From: Pseudomonas synxantha BG33R
GTDB taxonomy: Bacteria; Pseudomonadota; Gammaproteobacteria; Pseudomonadales; Pseudomonadaceae
DNA length: 64,000 nt
Reading direction: 5' to 3'
NCBI RefSeq assembly: GCF_000263715.2
Contig: NZ_CM001514.1
Coordinates: 4,715,674-4,779,673 of the forward strand
The translations under genes were made by a program, and so were the position numbers. The notes beneath the pieces are model-generated. The model was not told the DNA's origin. It was given only the letters and a program-made list of their open reading frames with translations, and did no database searches. This document shows, piece by piece, positions 1 to 9,327 of this stretch (within the stretch, counting starts at the first letter, position 1; every line of letters starts with the position of its first letter).

Positions 1-1071
1 CGCCATGACACTGAAGATCGCCTCGACCGCGCCCGCCGCACCCAACAGGTGGCCGGTCATGGACTTGGTGGAGCTGACGGCCAGCTTGTAGGCATGTTCA
101 CCGAACACCGACTTGATGGCTTCGGCTTCCGCCAGGTCGCCGGTCGGCGTCGAAGTACCATGGGCGTTGATGTACTGCACCTGGTCAGGGTTGACCTTCG
201 CATCGCGCAGTGCATTGGTGATGCAGCGCGCAGCACCGGCACCGTCGGACGGTGGCGACGTCATGTGATAGGCATCGCCGCTCATGCCAAAGCCGATCAA
301 CTCGGCGTAGATGGTGGCGCCACGCGCCTTGGCGTGCTCCAGCTCTTCGAGCACCAGGGCACCGGCGCCGTCAGACAGCACGAAGCCATCACGGCCCTTG
401 TCCCATGGACGGCTGGCCCGGGTCGGCTCGTCATTGCGGGTCGACAACGCACGGGATGCACCGAAGCCACCCATGCCCAGGCCGCAGGCGGCCATTTCAG
501 CGCCACCGGCGATCATCACATCCGCTTCGTCATAAGCGATGTTGCGCGCCGCCATGCCGATGCAGTGGGTGCCCGTGGTGCACGCCGTTGCGATGGCGTA
601 GTTAGGCCCTTGTGCACCCAGGTGGATGGACAGGAAGCCGGAAATCATATTGATGATCGAGCCGGGCACGAAGAACGGTGAAATTCGACGCGGGCCGGAA
701 TCGTGCAGCGTGCGGCTGGTTTCTTCGATATTGGTCAAACCGCCAATCCCCGAACCCATGGCCACGCCGATGCGGTCACGGTTGGCGTCGGTGACTTCCA
801 GGCCGGCGTTGCGCACCGCCTGAAAACCGGCTGCCAAGCCGTATTGAATGAACAGGTCGAGCTTGCGGGATTCTTTGATCGAGAGATATTCCTCGACATT
901 GAAGCCCTTTACCGAGCCGCCAAAACGGGTGGAATAGGCAGAAAGGTCCGTGTGTTCGATCAGACCAATACCACTGCGGCCAGCCAGAATGCCCTGCCAA
1001 CTGCTCGGCACATCCGTACCCAGTGGCGACAACATACCCATACCGGTGACTACGACGCGTCTACGCGACAC
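1..1071 (-). CDS. fabF: 3-oxoacyl-[acyl-carrier-protein] synthase II, C-terminus cut by window edge
   Basis: FabF condenses malonyl-ACP with growing acyl-ACP during fatty-acid elongation in the cytoplasm. The frame opens at a GTG preceded by GGAGAG and reads [19 protein letters not shown], then runs off the window edge after 357 codons of an expected ~414. The thiolase-fold Cys-His-His triad is visible: Cys in ATACTTGTH (about residue 164), His in [12 protein letters not shown], and His in [12 protein letters not shown] near the edge. It is the last visible gene of the fab cluster, downstream of acpP, with a hairpin terminator/attenuator in the gap. Identity is very secure; only the C-terminal ~55 residues are missing. 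Confidence 0.97.
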   Translation of the reverse strand, partial: MSRRRVVVTGMGMLSPLGTDVPSSWQGILAGRSGIGLIEHTDLSAYSTRFGGSVKGFNVEEYLSIKESRKLDLFIQYGLAAGFQAVRNAGLEVTDANRDRIGVAMGSGIGGLTNIEETSRTLHDSGPRRISPFFVPGSIINMISGFLSIHLGAQGPNYAIATACTTGTHCIGMAARNIAYDEADVMIAGGAEMAACGLGMGGFGASRALSTRNDEPTRASRPWDKGRDGFVLSDGAGALVLEELEHAKARGATIYAELIGFGMSGDAYHMTSPPSDGAGAARCITNALRDAKVNPDQVQYINAHGTSTPTGDLAEAEAIKSVFGEHAYKLAVSSTKSMTGHLLGAAGAVEAIFSVMA

Positions 1072-1136
1072 AGCACTCTCCTTTTTCTAATGACGACACT
1101 TCGATTCGCAGCTTACTTTTCATCACCGCCTAAAGA

Positions 1137-1170
1137 AAAAACCGCACGCCGTTACAGCAGTGCGGTTTTT
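1137..1170 (-). terminator. Hairpin between acpP and fabF
   Basis: An AAAAACCGCA / TGCGGTTTTT stem with a 14-nt loop ends in a T run on the minus strand. It lies between acpP and fabF, so it probably attenuates read-through and lets acpP be made in excess of fabF. This is an inference; stem and T run are seen directly. Confidence 0.7.
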
Positions 1171-1199
1171 CCCTGACAGCAAGCGACGACTACAAACTA

Positions 1200-1436
1200 T
1201 TACGCCTGGTGGCTGGTAACGTAGTCGATGGCAGCTTGAACAGTAGTGATTTTTTCAGCTTCTTCGTCCGGGATTTCGGTCTCGAATTCCTCTTCCAGAG
1301 CCATCACCAGCTCAACGGTGTCAAGGGAATCGGCACCCAAGTCTTCTACGAAGGAAGCAGTGTTGACCACTTCTTCTTCCTTAACGCCCAGTTGCTCGGC
1401 AACGATTTTCTTGACGCGCTCTTCGATGGTGCTCAT
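1200..1436 (-). CDS. acpP: Acyl carrier protein
   Basis: 78-residue acidic carrier protein that holds acyl chains on a 4'-phosphopantetheine arm during fatty-acid synthesis. The modification motif [10 protein letters not shown] is intact, with the acceptor Ser at residue 37. The start [17 protein letters not shown] has AGGAG upstream. It lies between fabG and fabF and has its own promoter in the 190-bp gap after fabG. Its likely activating enzyme, the PcpS-type transferase, is also in this window at 19554-20273. Confidence 0.98.
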   Translation of the reverse strand: MSTIEERVKKIVAEQLGVKEEEVVNTASFVEDLGADSLDTVELVMALEEEFETEIPDEEAEKITTVQAAIDYVTSHQA

Positions 1437-1487
1437 ACCTTGTTTAACTCCTAATGGACAAATTCAGGCAGCTGGCCAGTGGGTAAG

Positions 1488-1515
1488 TGTATAGAAAGCC
1501 ATTTCAGCTTTTCAA
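1488..1515 (-). promoter_or_regulatory. sigma70 promoter of acpP
   Basis: On the minus strand TTGAAA (1515-1510), a 16-bp spacer and TATACA (1493-1488) form a good -35/-10 pair. Transcription would start near 1481, giving a leader of about 45 nt for acpP. The position in the fabG-acpP gap supports separate, stronger expression of acpP. Confidence 0.65.
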
Positions 1516-1627
1516 CTGAAAGCTTCACCCTGTACCCGGTCGGCCACCTGCCTATAAATTAAGTTGCAGCTTTATAACGGATTTTAGACAGCTCGTATGA
1601 CATTTTTTTGAAGCGATCCGTCACAAT

Positions 1628-2371
1628 TTAACTCATGTACATCCCGCCGTTCACCGGGATTGTAGCCCCAGTCACGTATGCCGCACCGTCGGATGCCAGG
1701 AAAGTGACCACATTCGCGATCTCTTGAGCCTGGCCCAGACGGCCCAGCGGAATCTGCGTCAGCAACGCTTCACGCTGTGCTTCCGGCAGTTCGCGGGTCA
1801 TATCGGTGTCGATGAACCCTGGGGCCACCGAGTTGACCGTAATCGACCGCGAACCGACTTCACGTGCCAGTGCACGGCTGAAACCTTCCAGACCGGCCTT
1901 GGCGGAAGCGTAGTTTACTTGGCCTGCGTTGCCCATGGCACCCACTACGGAGCCAATATTGATAATTCGGCCCCAACGCGCCTTGGTCATGCCGCGCAAA
2001 ACACCCTTGGACAGGCGGAACAGACTGTTCAGGTTGGTATCGACCACGTCGTACCACTCGTCGTCTTTCATGCGCATCATCAGGTTGTCACGGGTGATAC
2101 CGGCGTTGTTCACCAGAATCGCCGGCGCACCGAACTGTGCAGTGATCTCGGCCAGTACGGCAGCCACGGACTCATCGCTGGTCACATTCAGCTCAAGGCC
2201 GGTGCCCTGCACGCCGTTTTCCTTCAGGGTCGCGGCGATACGCTCGGCGCCCGAGGCGGAAGTGGCGGTGCCGATCACAACGGCGCCCTGACGGCCCAGC
2301 TCCAGGGCGATCGCCTGGCCAATGCCACGGCTAGCGCCGGTAACCAGTGCAACTTTACCTTGCAGACTCAT
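1628..2371 (-). CDS. fabG: 3-oxoacyl-[ACP] reductase
   Basis: NADPH-dependent short-chain dehydrogenase that reduces 3-oxoacyl-ACP in each elongation cycle. The 247 residues show the nucleotide-binding TGASRGIG motif (11-18), NNAG (88-91), and the catalytic Ser141, Tyr154 and Lys158 (YASAK). It ends GATIPVNGGMYMS, as FabG proteins do. It starts 24 bp after the fabD stop codon, so it is cotranscribed with fabD. Confidence 0.98.
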   Translation of the reverse strand: MSLQGKVALVTGASRGIGQAIALELGRQGAVVIGTATSASGAERIAATLKENGVQGTGLELNVTSDESVAAVLAEITAQFGAPAILVNNAGITRDNLMMRMKDDEWYDVVDTNLNSLFRLSKGVLRGMTKARWGRIINIGSVVGAMGNAGQVNYASAKAGLEGFSRALAREVGSRSITVNSVAPGFIDTDMTRELPEAQREALLTQIPLGRLGQAQEIANVVTFLASDGAAYVTGATIPVNGGMYMS

Positions 2372-2395
2372 GCAGGCTTCTCCTAAGTACGGGAT

Positions 2396-3334
2396 TCAGG
2401 CCAGTGCCGCGCGAGCGGCAGCGAAGGCTTCAGGGGTATTGAGGTTGGCGGTCGACACACCGTCGGCGCAGCGCTTGTTCAGGCCGGCCAGGACTTTGCC
2501 CGGGCCACACTCGACCAGCTCAGTGGCGCCATTGGCGGCCAGGGTCTGGACCGATTCAACCCAGCGTACCGGCTTGTACAGTTGCTCCAGCAGGTCGCGC
2601 TTGAGGGTGTCGAGGTCGGCGGCCACGGCCGCGCTGACGTTCTGTACCAGCGGGATCTGCGGCGCTTGCCAGTTGATGGCCGCGATAGACTCGGCAAAGC
2701 GCTCGGCAGCCGGGCGCATCAGTTCACAGTGGGACGGCACGCTCACCGGCAACGGCAGTGCACGCTTGGCACCCCGGGCCTTGCAGCCTTCGATGGCGCG
2801 CTCAACAGCCGCCTTGGCGCCGGCGATCACCACCTGGCCCGGGGAGTTGAAGTTCACCGCGCTGACCACTTCACCTTGCGCCGCTTCGGCGCAGGCCTCG
2901 ATTACTACCGCATCGTCCAGGCCCAGGATCGCGGCCATGCCGCCCTGCCCAGCCGGAACGGCTTCTTGCATCAACTGGCCACGACGCTCGACCAGCTTGA
3001 CCGCTTCACCAAGGGTCAGGCTACCCGCCGCCACCAGGGCGCTGTATTCGCCCAGGCTGTGTCCGGCAACAAATGCCGGACGCGCCCCACCTTCTGCCAG
3101 CCACAAGCGCCACAGGGCGATCGAAGCGGTCAGGATGGCCGGCTGGGTTTTATCGGTTTGATTGAGCTGCTCTTCCGGCCCCTGCTGGGTCAGCGCCCAC
3201 AGGTCGTAACCCAGGGCATCGGAAGCTTCCTTGAAGGTATCCAGGACCAGCGGGTATTGCGCGCCCAGCTCGGCCAACATGCCGAGGGACTGCGAACCCT
3301 GCCCTGGAAAGACGAATGCGAGGGATGTAGACAT
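2396..3334 (-). CDS. fabD: Malonyl-CoA:ACP transacylase
   Basis: Transfers malonyl from CoA to ACP. The start MSTSLAFVFPGQGSQ was chosen because the FPGQGSQ motif begins the fold and AGGGG lies upstream; an in-frame extension of 15 residues has no family support. The 312-residue protein has the nucleophile elbow GHSLGEYS with Ser93. The expected neighbour fabH is absent: plsX ends 126 bp upstream with nothing coding between. Pseudomonads commonly lack fabH here, and P. aeruginosa uses the unlinked FabY to start fatty-acid synthesis. Confidence 0.97.
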   Translation of the reverse strand: MSTSLAFVFPGQGSQSLGMLAELGAQYPLVLDTFKEASDALGYDLWALTQQGPEEQLNQTDKTQPAILTASIALWRLWLAEGGARPAFVAGHSLGEYSALVAAGSLTLGEAVKLVERRGQLMQEAVPAGQGGMAAILGLDDAVVIEACAEAAQGEVVSAVNFNSPGQVVIAGAKAAVERAIEGCKARGAKRALPLPVSVPSHCELMRPAAERFAESIAAINWQAPQIPLVQNVSAAVAADLDTLKRDLLEQLYKPVRWVESVQTLAANGATELVECGPGKVLAGLNKRCADGVSTANLNTPEAFAAARAALA

Positions 3335-3460
3335 GTAACAAGCCCCTAATGATCTGGTCGTCAAAAATGCGCACTCCAACGTTGGGAGCGCGCGAAACTG
3401 ACAGATTGGATGGTCAATTGAACTGGCCGGTCACATTTAAGCACTCCCGGGCCAATTCGC

Positions 3461-4471
3461 CTAAGGCAACAGATCCTCAAGACGGCCGTGCAGGCGTTGC
3501 GGCAGGTTTTCCTGTATCTCGATCAACGCCCGCGCAATCGCACTTTGAAACCCCTGCACGCCGGCCGAGCCGTGGCTTTTGACCACAATGCCCTGCAAGC
3601 CGAGAAAGCTCGCTCCGTTGTGCCGTGCCGGTGCCAGGTCGGCCTGCAAGCGGCGCATCAACGGCAGCGCCAGGGCACCGACCATGCGCGATACCAGGCT
3701 CTGCTTGAACAAGGCTTCGATACGCGTGGCAATCATGGTTGCCAAGCCCTCGCTCGACTTGAGCAAGATGTTGCCGACAAACCCGTCACACACCACTACG
3801 TCGGCTTCACCACGGTACAAGCCGTCACCTTCGACAAAACCTATGTAGTTCAAGCCCGGCGCGCCTTGCAACAACGTGGCGGCGAGCTTGACCTGCTGGT
3901 TGCCCTTGATGTCCTCGGTGCCGATATTCAGCAGGGCGACCCTTGGCCGGGCTACGCCCAGCGCTTCAGCGGCCACCGAGCCCATCACGGCGAACTGCAA
4001 CAGGTGCTCGGCACTGCAATCGACATTGGCGCCCAAGTCCAGCAACTGGCAATAGCCCTTCTGCGTCGGGATCGCCGCCACCATCGCCGGGCGGTCGATA
4101 CCCGGCAAGGTCTTGAGCACATGCCGCGACAAGGCCATCAACGCCCCTGTATTACCGGCACTGACACAGGCTTGCACCTTGCCATCACGCAGCAGCTCAA
4201 GCGCCACACGCATTGAAGAGTCGGGCTTGCCGCGCAAGGCTGCGGCCGGCTTTTCATCCATGCTGATGGTTTCGCTGGCGGGGGTAATGGTCAGGCGCGC
4301 GCGATCCACCGCCGGATGGCTGGCAATCAGTTCTTCAAGAAGGGTAGGTTGACCGACGAGGGTCAGGTGCAGCGAGGGCGTAGCAGACAGGCTGGCAATG
4401 CAGGCCTGAACAATGCTGCGGGGACCGAAGTCCCCGCCCATTGCGTCAATCGCGATGACTTGGGCAGACAA
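3461..4471 (-). CDS. plsX: Phosphate acyltransferase PlsX
   Basis: PlsX converts acyl-ACP to acyl-phosphate, feeding PlsY in phospholipid synthesis. The 336 residues begin [16 protein letters not shown], the typical family N-terminus. The only start codon at that point is TTG, four nucleotides after the rpmF stop. There is no strong Shine-Dalgarno sequence, so translation may be coupled to rpm[13 protein letters not shown] and [17 protein letters not shown] are family motifs. Confidence 0.95.
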   Translation of the reverse strand: MSAQVIAIDAMGGDFGPRSIVQACIASLSATPSLHLTLVGQPTLLEELIASHPAVDRARLTITPASETISMDEKPAAALRGKPDSSMRVALELLRDGKVQACVSAGNTGALMALSRHVLKTLPGIDRPAMVAAIPTQKGYCQLLDLGANVDCSAEHLLQFAVMGSVAAEALGVARPRVALLNIGTEDIKGNQQVKLAATLLQGAPGLNYIGFVEGDGLYRGEADVVVCDGFVGNILLKSSEGLATMIATRIEALFKQSLVSRMVGALALPLMRRLQADLAPARHNGASFLGLQGIVVKSHGSAGVQGFQSAIARALIEIQENLPQRLHGRLEDLLP

Positions 4472-4475
4472 GTGA

Positions 4476-4658
4476 TTACTCGTCAGCGCCCTTGTCGATC
4501 ACTTTACGGCCACGGTATACGCCTTCTGGCGATACGTGGTGACGCAGGTGAACTTCACCAGTGGTCTTTTCCACGGACAGGGTGCTAGCCTCGAGAGCGT
4601 CGTGCGAACGGCGCATGTCACGGGCGGAGCGGGATTTTTTGTTCTGCTGAACAGCCAT
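4476..4658 (-). CDS. rpmF: 50S ribosomal protein L32
   Basis: 60-residue basic protein [20 protein letters not shown], a standard bacterial L32 without the zinc-binding cysteines (a C-minus type). It lies between yceD and plsX, as in many gammaproteobacteria, linking ribosome assembly and lipid synthesis in one transcript. It starts 13 bp after the yceD stop. Confidence 0.98.
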
Positions 4659-4671
4659 AATTGATTAACTC

Positions 4672-5202
4672 CTAAACGTTTGGGTCACGCTTTAACTGCG
4701 CCAATACACTGAACGGGTTGGACCGCGTTACCTCGTCCTCGCTCGGCTCGGCCTCGTCATCGAGACCCTCCGGCTGCTGGCATTCTTCCGGATGATGAGC
4801 AGGCACAATGGGCAAGGCGAGCAAAAGCTCCTCCTCGATCAGTGCATGCAGATCCAATGGATCTTCGCCCAGTTCCAGCACGTCATAACCTTTCGGCAAC
4901 GACTGGGTATTCGCACCCTCTTTCACCACAGCATAACTGCATTCGCTGTGGATCGGCAGGGTGACCAGCTCAAGACAACGCTGGCAAACCATTTTGACTT
5001 CGGTGTCGATAAAGCTGTGGATTACCACAGACTTACGTTCATCTCGTTCAAAAACGAATTTAGCCTGCACCGTACCGACAGTGTCGGAAAGCGGGTCGCA
5101 GAGTCTCTCCAAATCGGCCAGCAGCACTTCACCTTGAAGGGTGGTGCCACGATCAGCCAATTTGCGCGGGTCAACGTGAGGTGGAATCGGGTCATTCAAC
5201 AT
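4672..5202 (-). CDS. yceD: YceD/DUF177 family protein (large rRNA accumulation protein)
   Basis: 176-residue acidic protein. YceD homologues are needed for normal 23S rRNA accumulation in bacteria and plastids. A CxxC pair is present in MVCQRCLELV, and the C-terminus RSNPFSVLAQLKR is characteristic. I chose MLNDPIPPHVDPRKLADRG as the start because it matches the family N-terminus; an upstream ATG eight codons earlier lies inside the promoter -10 region. There is no Shine-Dalgarno sequence, and the predicted transcription start is within a few nucleotides of the ATG. Confidence 0.9.
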   Translation of the reverse strand: MLNDPIPPHVDPRKLADRGTTLQGEVLLADLERLCDPLSDTVGTVQAKFVFERDERKSVVIHSFIDTEVKMVCQRCLELVTLPIHSECSYAVVKEGANTQSLPKGYDVLELGEDPLDLHALIEEELLLALPIVPAHHPEECQQPEGLDDEAEPSEDEVTRSNPFSVLAQLKRDPNV

Positions 5203-5211
5203 AGGCGCAGC

Positions 5212-5239
5212 ATTATAGGGATGCACCCAGCCATGTCAA
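5212..5239 (-). promoter_or_regulatory. Consensus sigma70 promoter of yceD-rpmF-plsX
   Basis: On the minus strand TTGACA (5239-5234), a 16-bp spacer and TATAAT (5217-5212) match both hexamers exactly. The yceD ATG begins only nine nucleotides after the -10, so the message would have a leader of about 0-4 nt. Such a strong promoter suits a ribosomal-protein operon. Confidence 0.85.
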
Positions 5240-5307
5240 AGGAAATTCAGCCCTGTGCGTCAGCCGGTCGCGTCGCTAGAATCGGTGACTGCCTTGAGGA
5301 GACGTAT

Positions 5308-5886
5308 ATGCTGCCTTTATTACTCGCGTCCAGCTCGGTTTATCGCCGGGAATTACTGAGCCGCCTGCACCTGCCTTTCACCTGCAGCTCGCCGGATATC
5401 GACGAAAGCCACCGCCCGGACGAATCCGCCATCGAACTGGTCAAGCGCCTGGCCGAAGAAAAAGCCCGCGCCCTCGCCGCCAGCCATCCTGGCCATTTAA
5501 TCATTGGCTCTGACCAGGTCGCTGCACTGGAAGGCCGGATCATCGGCAAGCCTCACACCTTTGAAAACGCCCGCGAGCAATTGTTGGCGGCCAGCGGCAA
5601 GCGTGTGAGCTTTCTTACCGGGCTGGCACTGCTCAACAGCAACACAGGGCATTGCCAGGTCGACTGCGTGCCTTTCACGGTAACCATGCGCGAGCTGGAT
5701 GCAGAGCGTATTGAGCGCTACCTGCGGATCGAGCAGCCCTATGACTGCGCGGGCAGCTTCAAGGCCGAGGGGCTGGGCGTGAGCCTGTTTCAAAGCACCG
5801 AAGGGCCGGATGCGACCAGCCTTGTCGGGCTGCCGCTGATTCGGCTGGTGGATATGCTGCTCGCCGAGGGCGCGCAAATCCCTTAA
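5308..5886 (+). CDS. Maf/YceF family nucleotide pyrophosphatase
   Basis: 192-residue Maf-fold protein with the N-terminal LLASSSVYRRELLSRL motif and IIGSDQVAALEG. The E. coli orthologue next to yceD, YceF, hydrolyses m7GTP to the monophosphate as a housecleaning enzyme; that activity is inferred from synteny. The ATG at 5308 has GAGGAG upstream; a longer in-frame opening overlaps yceD antisense and is not supported. It is transcribed divergently from yceD, with a possible -10 TAGAAT at 5277-5282. Confidence 0.93.
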   Translation: MLPLLLASSSVYRRELLSRLHLPFTCSSPDIDESHRPDESAIELVKRLAEEKARALAASHPGHLIIGSDQVAALEGRIIGKPHTFENAREQLLAASGKRVSFLTGLALLNSNTGHCQVDCVPFTVTMRELDAERIERYLRIEQPYDCAGSFKAEGLGVSLFQSTEGPDATSLVGLPLIRLVDMLLAEGAQIP

Positions 5887-5903
5887 ATACACCACCGGCC
5901 AAA

Positions 5904-5930
5904 TGTGGGAGGGAGCAAGCCCCCTCCCAC
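5904..5930. repeat. REP-type palindrome
   Basis: A TGTGGGAGGG arm is followed after AGCAAGC by CCCCTCCCAC, forming a compact hairpin between the convergent genes maf and sppA. It belongs to the same family as the copies at 30765, 57810 and 61536. It may also act as a transcription stop for both neighbours. Confidence 0.8.
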
Positions 5931-5957
5931 CTTTTGATCTACAGCAGGCTCGGGGTA

Positions 5958-6941
5958 TCAGCGTAGCGTCGGGCCTTGGAAGCCCATGTACAGGGCCAGC
6001 TTCTCAGCCACGCTGGCGCCGAGCTTTTTGGAGAAGCGATCAAACGGCGATTCCTCGACCGTAAAATCCACCAACTCCTTCTCGCCAACCACATCCCGCG
6101 CCACCGAGCTGGCACTGCCCAATCCGTCAATCAAGCCCAGCGGCAACGCCTGCTCGCCTGACCACACCAACCCGGAGAACAATTCCGGATGGTCTTTATC
6201 TTTCAGACGATCCCCACGGCCCTGCTTGACGCTGGCAATGAACTGGCGATGAGTGGTATCGAGCACGCTCTGCCAGAACGCGGTTTCATCCGCCTTCTGC
6301 GGCTGGAAAGGATCCAGGAACGCCTTGTGCTCACCCGAGGTGTAGGTGCGACGCTCCACCCCCAGCTTCTCCATGGTGCCGACAAAACCGTAACCGGCCG
6401 CCGTCACACCAATGGAGCCCACCAGGCTGGCCTTATCGGCATAGATCTGGTCAGCGGCACTGGCGATGTAATAGGCCCCCGAGGCGCCCAGGTCGGAAAT
6501 TACCGCGTAGAGCCTGGTATCCGGATGGAGTGCGCGCAGCCGGCGAATCTCGTCATACACATAGCCCGACTGCACAGGGCTGCCGCCAGGACTGTTGATA
6601 CGCAGGATCACGCCCTTGACCTTGGGGTCTTCGAAGGCGGCGCGCAGGCTGGTGACGATATTGTCGGCACTCGCGGGCTCCTTGTCGGCAATCACACCGC
6701 GCACCTCGATCAGGGCGGTGTAGTGACTACCGCGGGTAGCGCTTTTTTCCATATCCATCAGCGGACTGAACAGCGCCAGCATCCCAAGTAGGTAAACAAA
6801 GGTCAGCAGCTTGAAAAAAATCCCCCAGCGCCGCGAACGACGCTGCTCCTGGACACTGGCCAGGAGGGTCTTCTCCAGCAGTTTCCAGCTTTTATCATCA
6901 CTGCTTTCGGCCTTTTCGGGCGCTTTCCACTCGTCACTCAT
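5958..6941 (-). CDS. sppA: Signal peptide peptidase, S49 family
   Basis: 327-residue single-domain S49 serine protease that degrades cleaved signal peptides at the inner membrane. A cytoplasmic N-terminus is followed by one membrane segment (about residues 42-60, FFKLLTFVYLLGMLALF). The catalytic Ser is in GASGAYYIAS, and a general-base Lys is likely in ADKASLVGSIGV. It is about half the length of E. coli SppA, so it is the short bacterial type in which the site is built by oligomerisation. It is followed by maf in convergent orientation and preceded by the HAD gene at a 21-bp gap. Confidence 0.93.
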   Translation of the reverse strand: MSDEWKAPEKAESSDDKSWKLLEKTLLASVQEQRRSRRWGIFFKLLTFVYLLGMLALFSPLMDMEKSATRGSHYTALIEVRGVIADKEPASADNIVTSLRAAFEDPKVKGVILRINSPGGSPVQSGYVYDEIRRLRALHPDTRLYAVISDLGASGAYYIASAADQIYADKASLVGSIGVTAAGYGFVGTMEKLGVERRTYTSGEHKAFLDPFQPQKADETAFWQSVLDTTHRQFIASVKQGRGDRLKDKDHPELFSGLVWSGEQALPLGLIDGLGSASSVARDVVGEKELVDFTVEESPFDRFSKKLGASVAEKLALYMGFQGPTLR

Positions 6942-6962
6942 GCCATCAACCCCAGCAAAGAC

Positions 6963-7625
6963 TTATCGGGCCCGGCTGAGCCAGGCCTGCAATTCAGAAA
7001 AATGATCAATCGTGAGCCTCGGCTCGTATTGCTGCAACGCCTCCGCAGCCTGGGCGCCATAGCTGACCGCTACGCTGTCCATGCCAGCATTGCGCGCCAT
7101 CATCAGGTCGAAAGATGCATCACCCACCATCAATGCCTGGCGCGGCGATACACCGCAATGATCCAGGATCTGCTCCAGCATCAGAGGATGGGGCTTGCTG
7201 GCGGTTTCATCGGCCGCACGGGTGATGTCGAAATAGTCTTCCCAGCCATGCGCCTTGAGCACCCGATCCAGCCCGCGACGGGCTTTTCCGGTGGCGACCG
7301 CCAGCTGATAGCCCTCGGCACGCAAAGCCTGCAGCGACTGCACCACACCGTCGAACAGCGGCGAAGGCTCGGCCTCCAGCGCAATATAGTGATCGGCGTA
7401 ATGCTCGCGGAACGCTATCAGCTCGTCGTCGGCAATTTGCGGATAAAGCGTGCGGATTGCTTCAGGCAAGCCCAGACCAATGATGCCCTTGACCGCGAGG
7501 TCGCTGCACAACTCAAAACCCGAGCGAGTCGAAGCCATATGCATCGACTCGACAATCCGACCAATGGAATCGCACAGCGTCCCATCCCAATCGAAGATCA
7601 GCAGCTTGTAGTCAAGGTGCGACAC
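6963..7625 (-). CDS. HAD-superfamily phosphatase (phosphoglycolate phosphatase-like)
   Basis: 220-residue HAD hydrolase of subfamily IA. The nucleophile motif DWDGTLCDS holds Asp12 and Asp14, motif II is AVATGK, motif III has Lys in SKPHPLM, and motif IV is [12 protein letters not shown]. The helical cap between motifs I and II suggests a small phosphorylated substrate; the substrate is unknown. It starts at GTG ([14 protein letters not shown]) and overlaps the rluC stop by 14 bp, so it is translated from the rluC-sppA transcript. Confidence 0.92.
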   Translation of the reverse strand: MSHLDYKLLIFDWDGTLCDSIGRIVESMHMASTRSGFELCSDLAVKGIIGLGLPEAIRTLYPQIADDELIAFREHYADHYIALEAEPSPLFDGVVQSLQALRAEGYQLAVATGKARRGLDRVLKAHGWEDYFDITRAADETASKPHPLMLEQILDHCGVSPRQALMVGDASFDLMMARNAGMDSVAVSYGAQAAEALQQYEPRLTIDHFSELQAWLSRAR

Positions 7626-8571
7626 TCAAACGCTCCACGGTCTTGGCCCACATCTCGTCGACCGGCGCCTGCAATTTCAGCTCGCCACCATCGGGCAGCG
7701 GCACGGTGAGCATGTAGGCGTGCAGGAACAGACGTTTACCGCCCAGATCGCGGATCTCCTTGGAGAAACCCTCATCACCGTACTTGGTGTCACCGGCAAT
7801 GCAGTGCCCCGCGTGCAGGGTGTGCACGCGTATCTGGTGGGTACGACCAGTGACCGGCTTGGCTTCGACCATGGTGGCGAAGTCGCCGAAGCGGCGCAGT
7901 ACCTTGAACAGGGTCAGGGCTTCTTTGCCCTCCTCGTCCACCTCGACCATACGCTCACCGGAACGCAGGTTGCTCTTTTGCAGCGGCGCACGAACGCTCT
8001 TGATCGAGCTGGCCCAATTGCCACGCACCAGCGCCATGTAGCGCTTGTCCACCCCGTCGCCACGCAGGGCGGTGTGCAGGTGGCGCAACATGCTGCGCTT
8101 CTTGGCGATCATCAACAGGCCGGAGGTGTCACGGTCCAGGCGATGGACCAGCTCCAGCTCCTTGGCATCCGGGCGCAACTGGCGAAAGGCTTCGATCACG
8201 CCGAAGTTCAGGCCGCTGCCGCCGTGAACTGCAATGCCGCACGGCTTGTTGATCACGATCAGTTTGTTGTCTTCGAAGACAATCGAGGCTTCCAGGCGCT
8301 GCAACAGCCCCTGGGCCAAGGGCACAGGCTCGTCGCGCTCAGGCACGCGTACGGGCGGCACACGGACAATATCGCCCGCCTGCAACTTGTACTCAGGCTT
8401 GATCCGCCCCTTGTTCACGCGCACTTCGCCTTTACGCAAAATGCGGTAAATCAAGGTCTTGGGCACGCCTTTGAGCCGGGCCAGGAGAAAATTGTCGATG
8501 CGTTGGCCGGCATATTCCGGCGAGACCTCAAGCAGCTGGACGCTGGGGGTCGGGGGGGTGGTAGTCGTCAT
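7612..8571 (-). CDS. rluC: 23S rRNA pseudouridine synthase RluC
   Basis: RluC makes pseudouridines 955, 2504 and 2580 of 23S rRNA in E. coli. The 319-residue protein has an N-terminal S4 RNA-binding domain (about 20-80, [21 protein letters not shown]) and the catalytic [11 protein letters not shown] motif with Asp146. The ATG at 8571 begins [16 protein letters not shown]; longer in-frame starts lie in the rne control region and are rejected. It is divergent from rne, an arrangement also seen in enterobacteria. Confidence 0.96.
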   Translation of the reverse strand: MTTTTPPTPSVQLLEVSPEYAGQRIDNFLLARLKGVPKTLIYRILRKGEVRVNKGRIKPEYKLQAGDIVRVPPVRVPERDEPVPLAQGLLQRLEASIVFEDNKLIVINKPCGIAVHGGSGLNFGVIEAFRQLRPDAKELELVHRLDRDTSGLLMIAKKRSMLRHLHTALRGDGVDKRYMALVRGNWASSIKSVRAPLQKSNLRSGERMVEVDEEGKEALTLFKVLRRFGDFATMVEAKPVTGRTHQIRVHTLHAGHCIAGDTKYGDEGFSKEIRDLGGKRLFLHAYMLTVPLPDGGELKLQAPVDEMWAKTVERLSVAP

Positions 8572-8599
8572 GGCCGCGATGATAACAATTTTTATGGAA

Positions 8600-8628
8600 T
8601 TGAAGCACTTAATCATTGCTGCTATAGT
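8600..8628 (+). promoter_or_regulatory. sigma70 promoter of rne
   Basis: TTGAAG (8600-8605), a 17-bp spacer and TATAGT (8623-8628) form a good promoter. Transcription would begin near 8635, leaving a leader of about 690 nt before rne. Confidence 0.7.
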
Positions 8629-8634
8629 CGCGAA

Positions 8635-9327
8635 CGCCGCCAAAAGCGGCCTGGACAGAGGACATGCGGCAAATTGCCGGCCCTGACCATCGCAATTCAT
8701 CAGGACGCGAGGCCGTCCTACGGGGCTTCGGCCACCTTGGAAGGCTCGGGATTGTAACAAGCGCAGGTGACATGAGGCCTGAAGCGAGTGCAAAAAGCAG
8801 AGTGAATACTCGCGTTTTGCGCCGATATTTACGGCCAGTTCACAAAGTGCAGTCAGTCTTGAGCCAGACCATGGCAGATGCTTCGGAAACAACGCCTGTT
8901 AAGAGCTGAGTGAGAGCGCAGTCGCCCACACCTAGTCTTGTTTAGCCATGAGCGTGGACTCCCCATTGGAGCCCACGGTAAATGCCAACCCGCTGCGGAT
9001 TCTGCGCGCGGCAGCACCCGAATTATCAGGGATACGTGTAGGGTGGAGATGCACAACCGTCGGACTGTGTAGCACTAGGCTTGTTTCAGACGCTTCATCT
9101 CGTCCACAGTCGCCGGTTGATTCCTCCTCCTGACCTTAGCTTTTGTTGAAGTGGTGCCTTTGTCACCACCGCTAACGAGCAGGACGCGTCCGTCGCGATA
9201 CCGGCCCAATTGGCAGGTTTTGCTGGACACTGGAGTGGCCAACCACTCTTGACGCACCTGACACCGACCGTGAGAAGTCGTGTGTGCCGAACGCCGTTTC
9301 CGGCAGCCCGGAAACCGACGGTACAAC
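8635..9327 (+). promoter_or_regulatory. Long structured 5' leader of rne
   Basis: No supported gene lies in these ~690 nt. Hairpins are visible: CGTGG...CCACG around a CCAT loop (8953-8977), GCTGC...GCAGC at about 8990-9012, and GTGGTG-CCTTTGT-CACCAC (9151-9169). RNase E controls its own level by cutting a structured leader in E. coli, and leader motifs upstream of rne are also known in Pseudomonadales. Autoregulation here is inferred from position and length. Confidence 0.65.
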
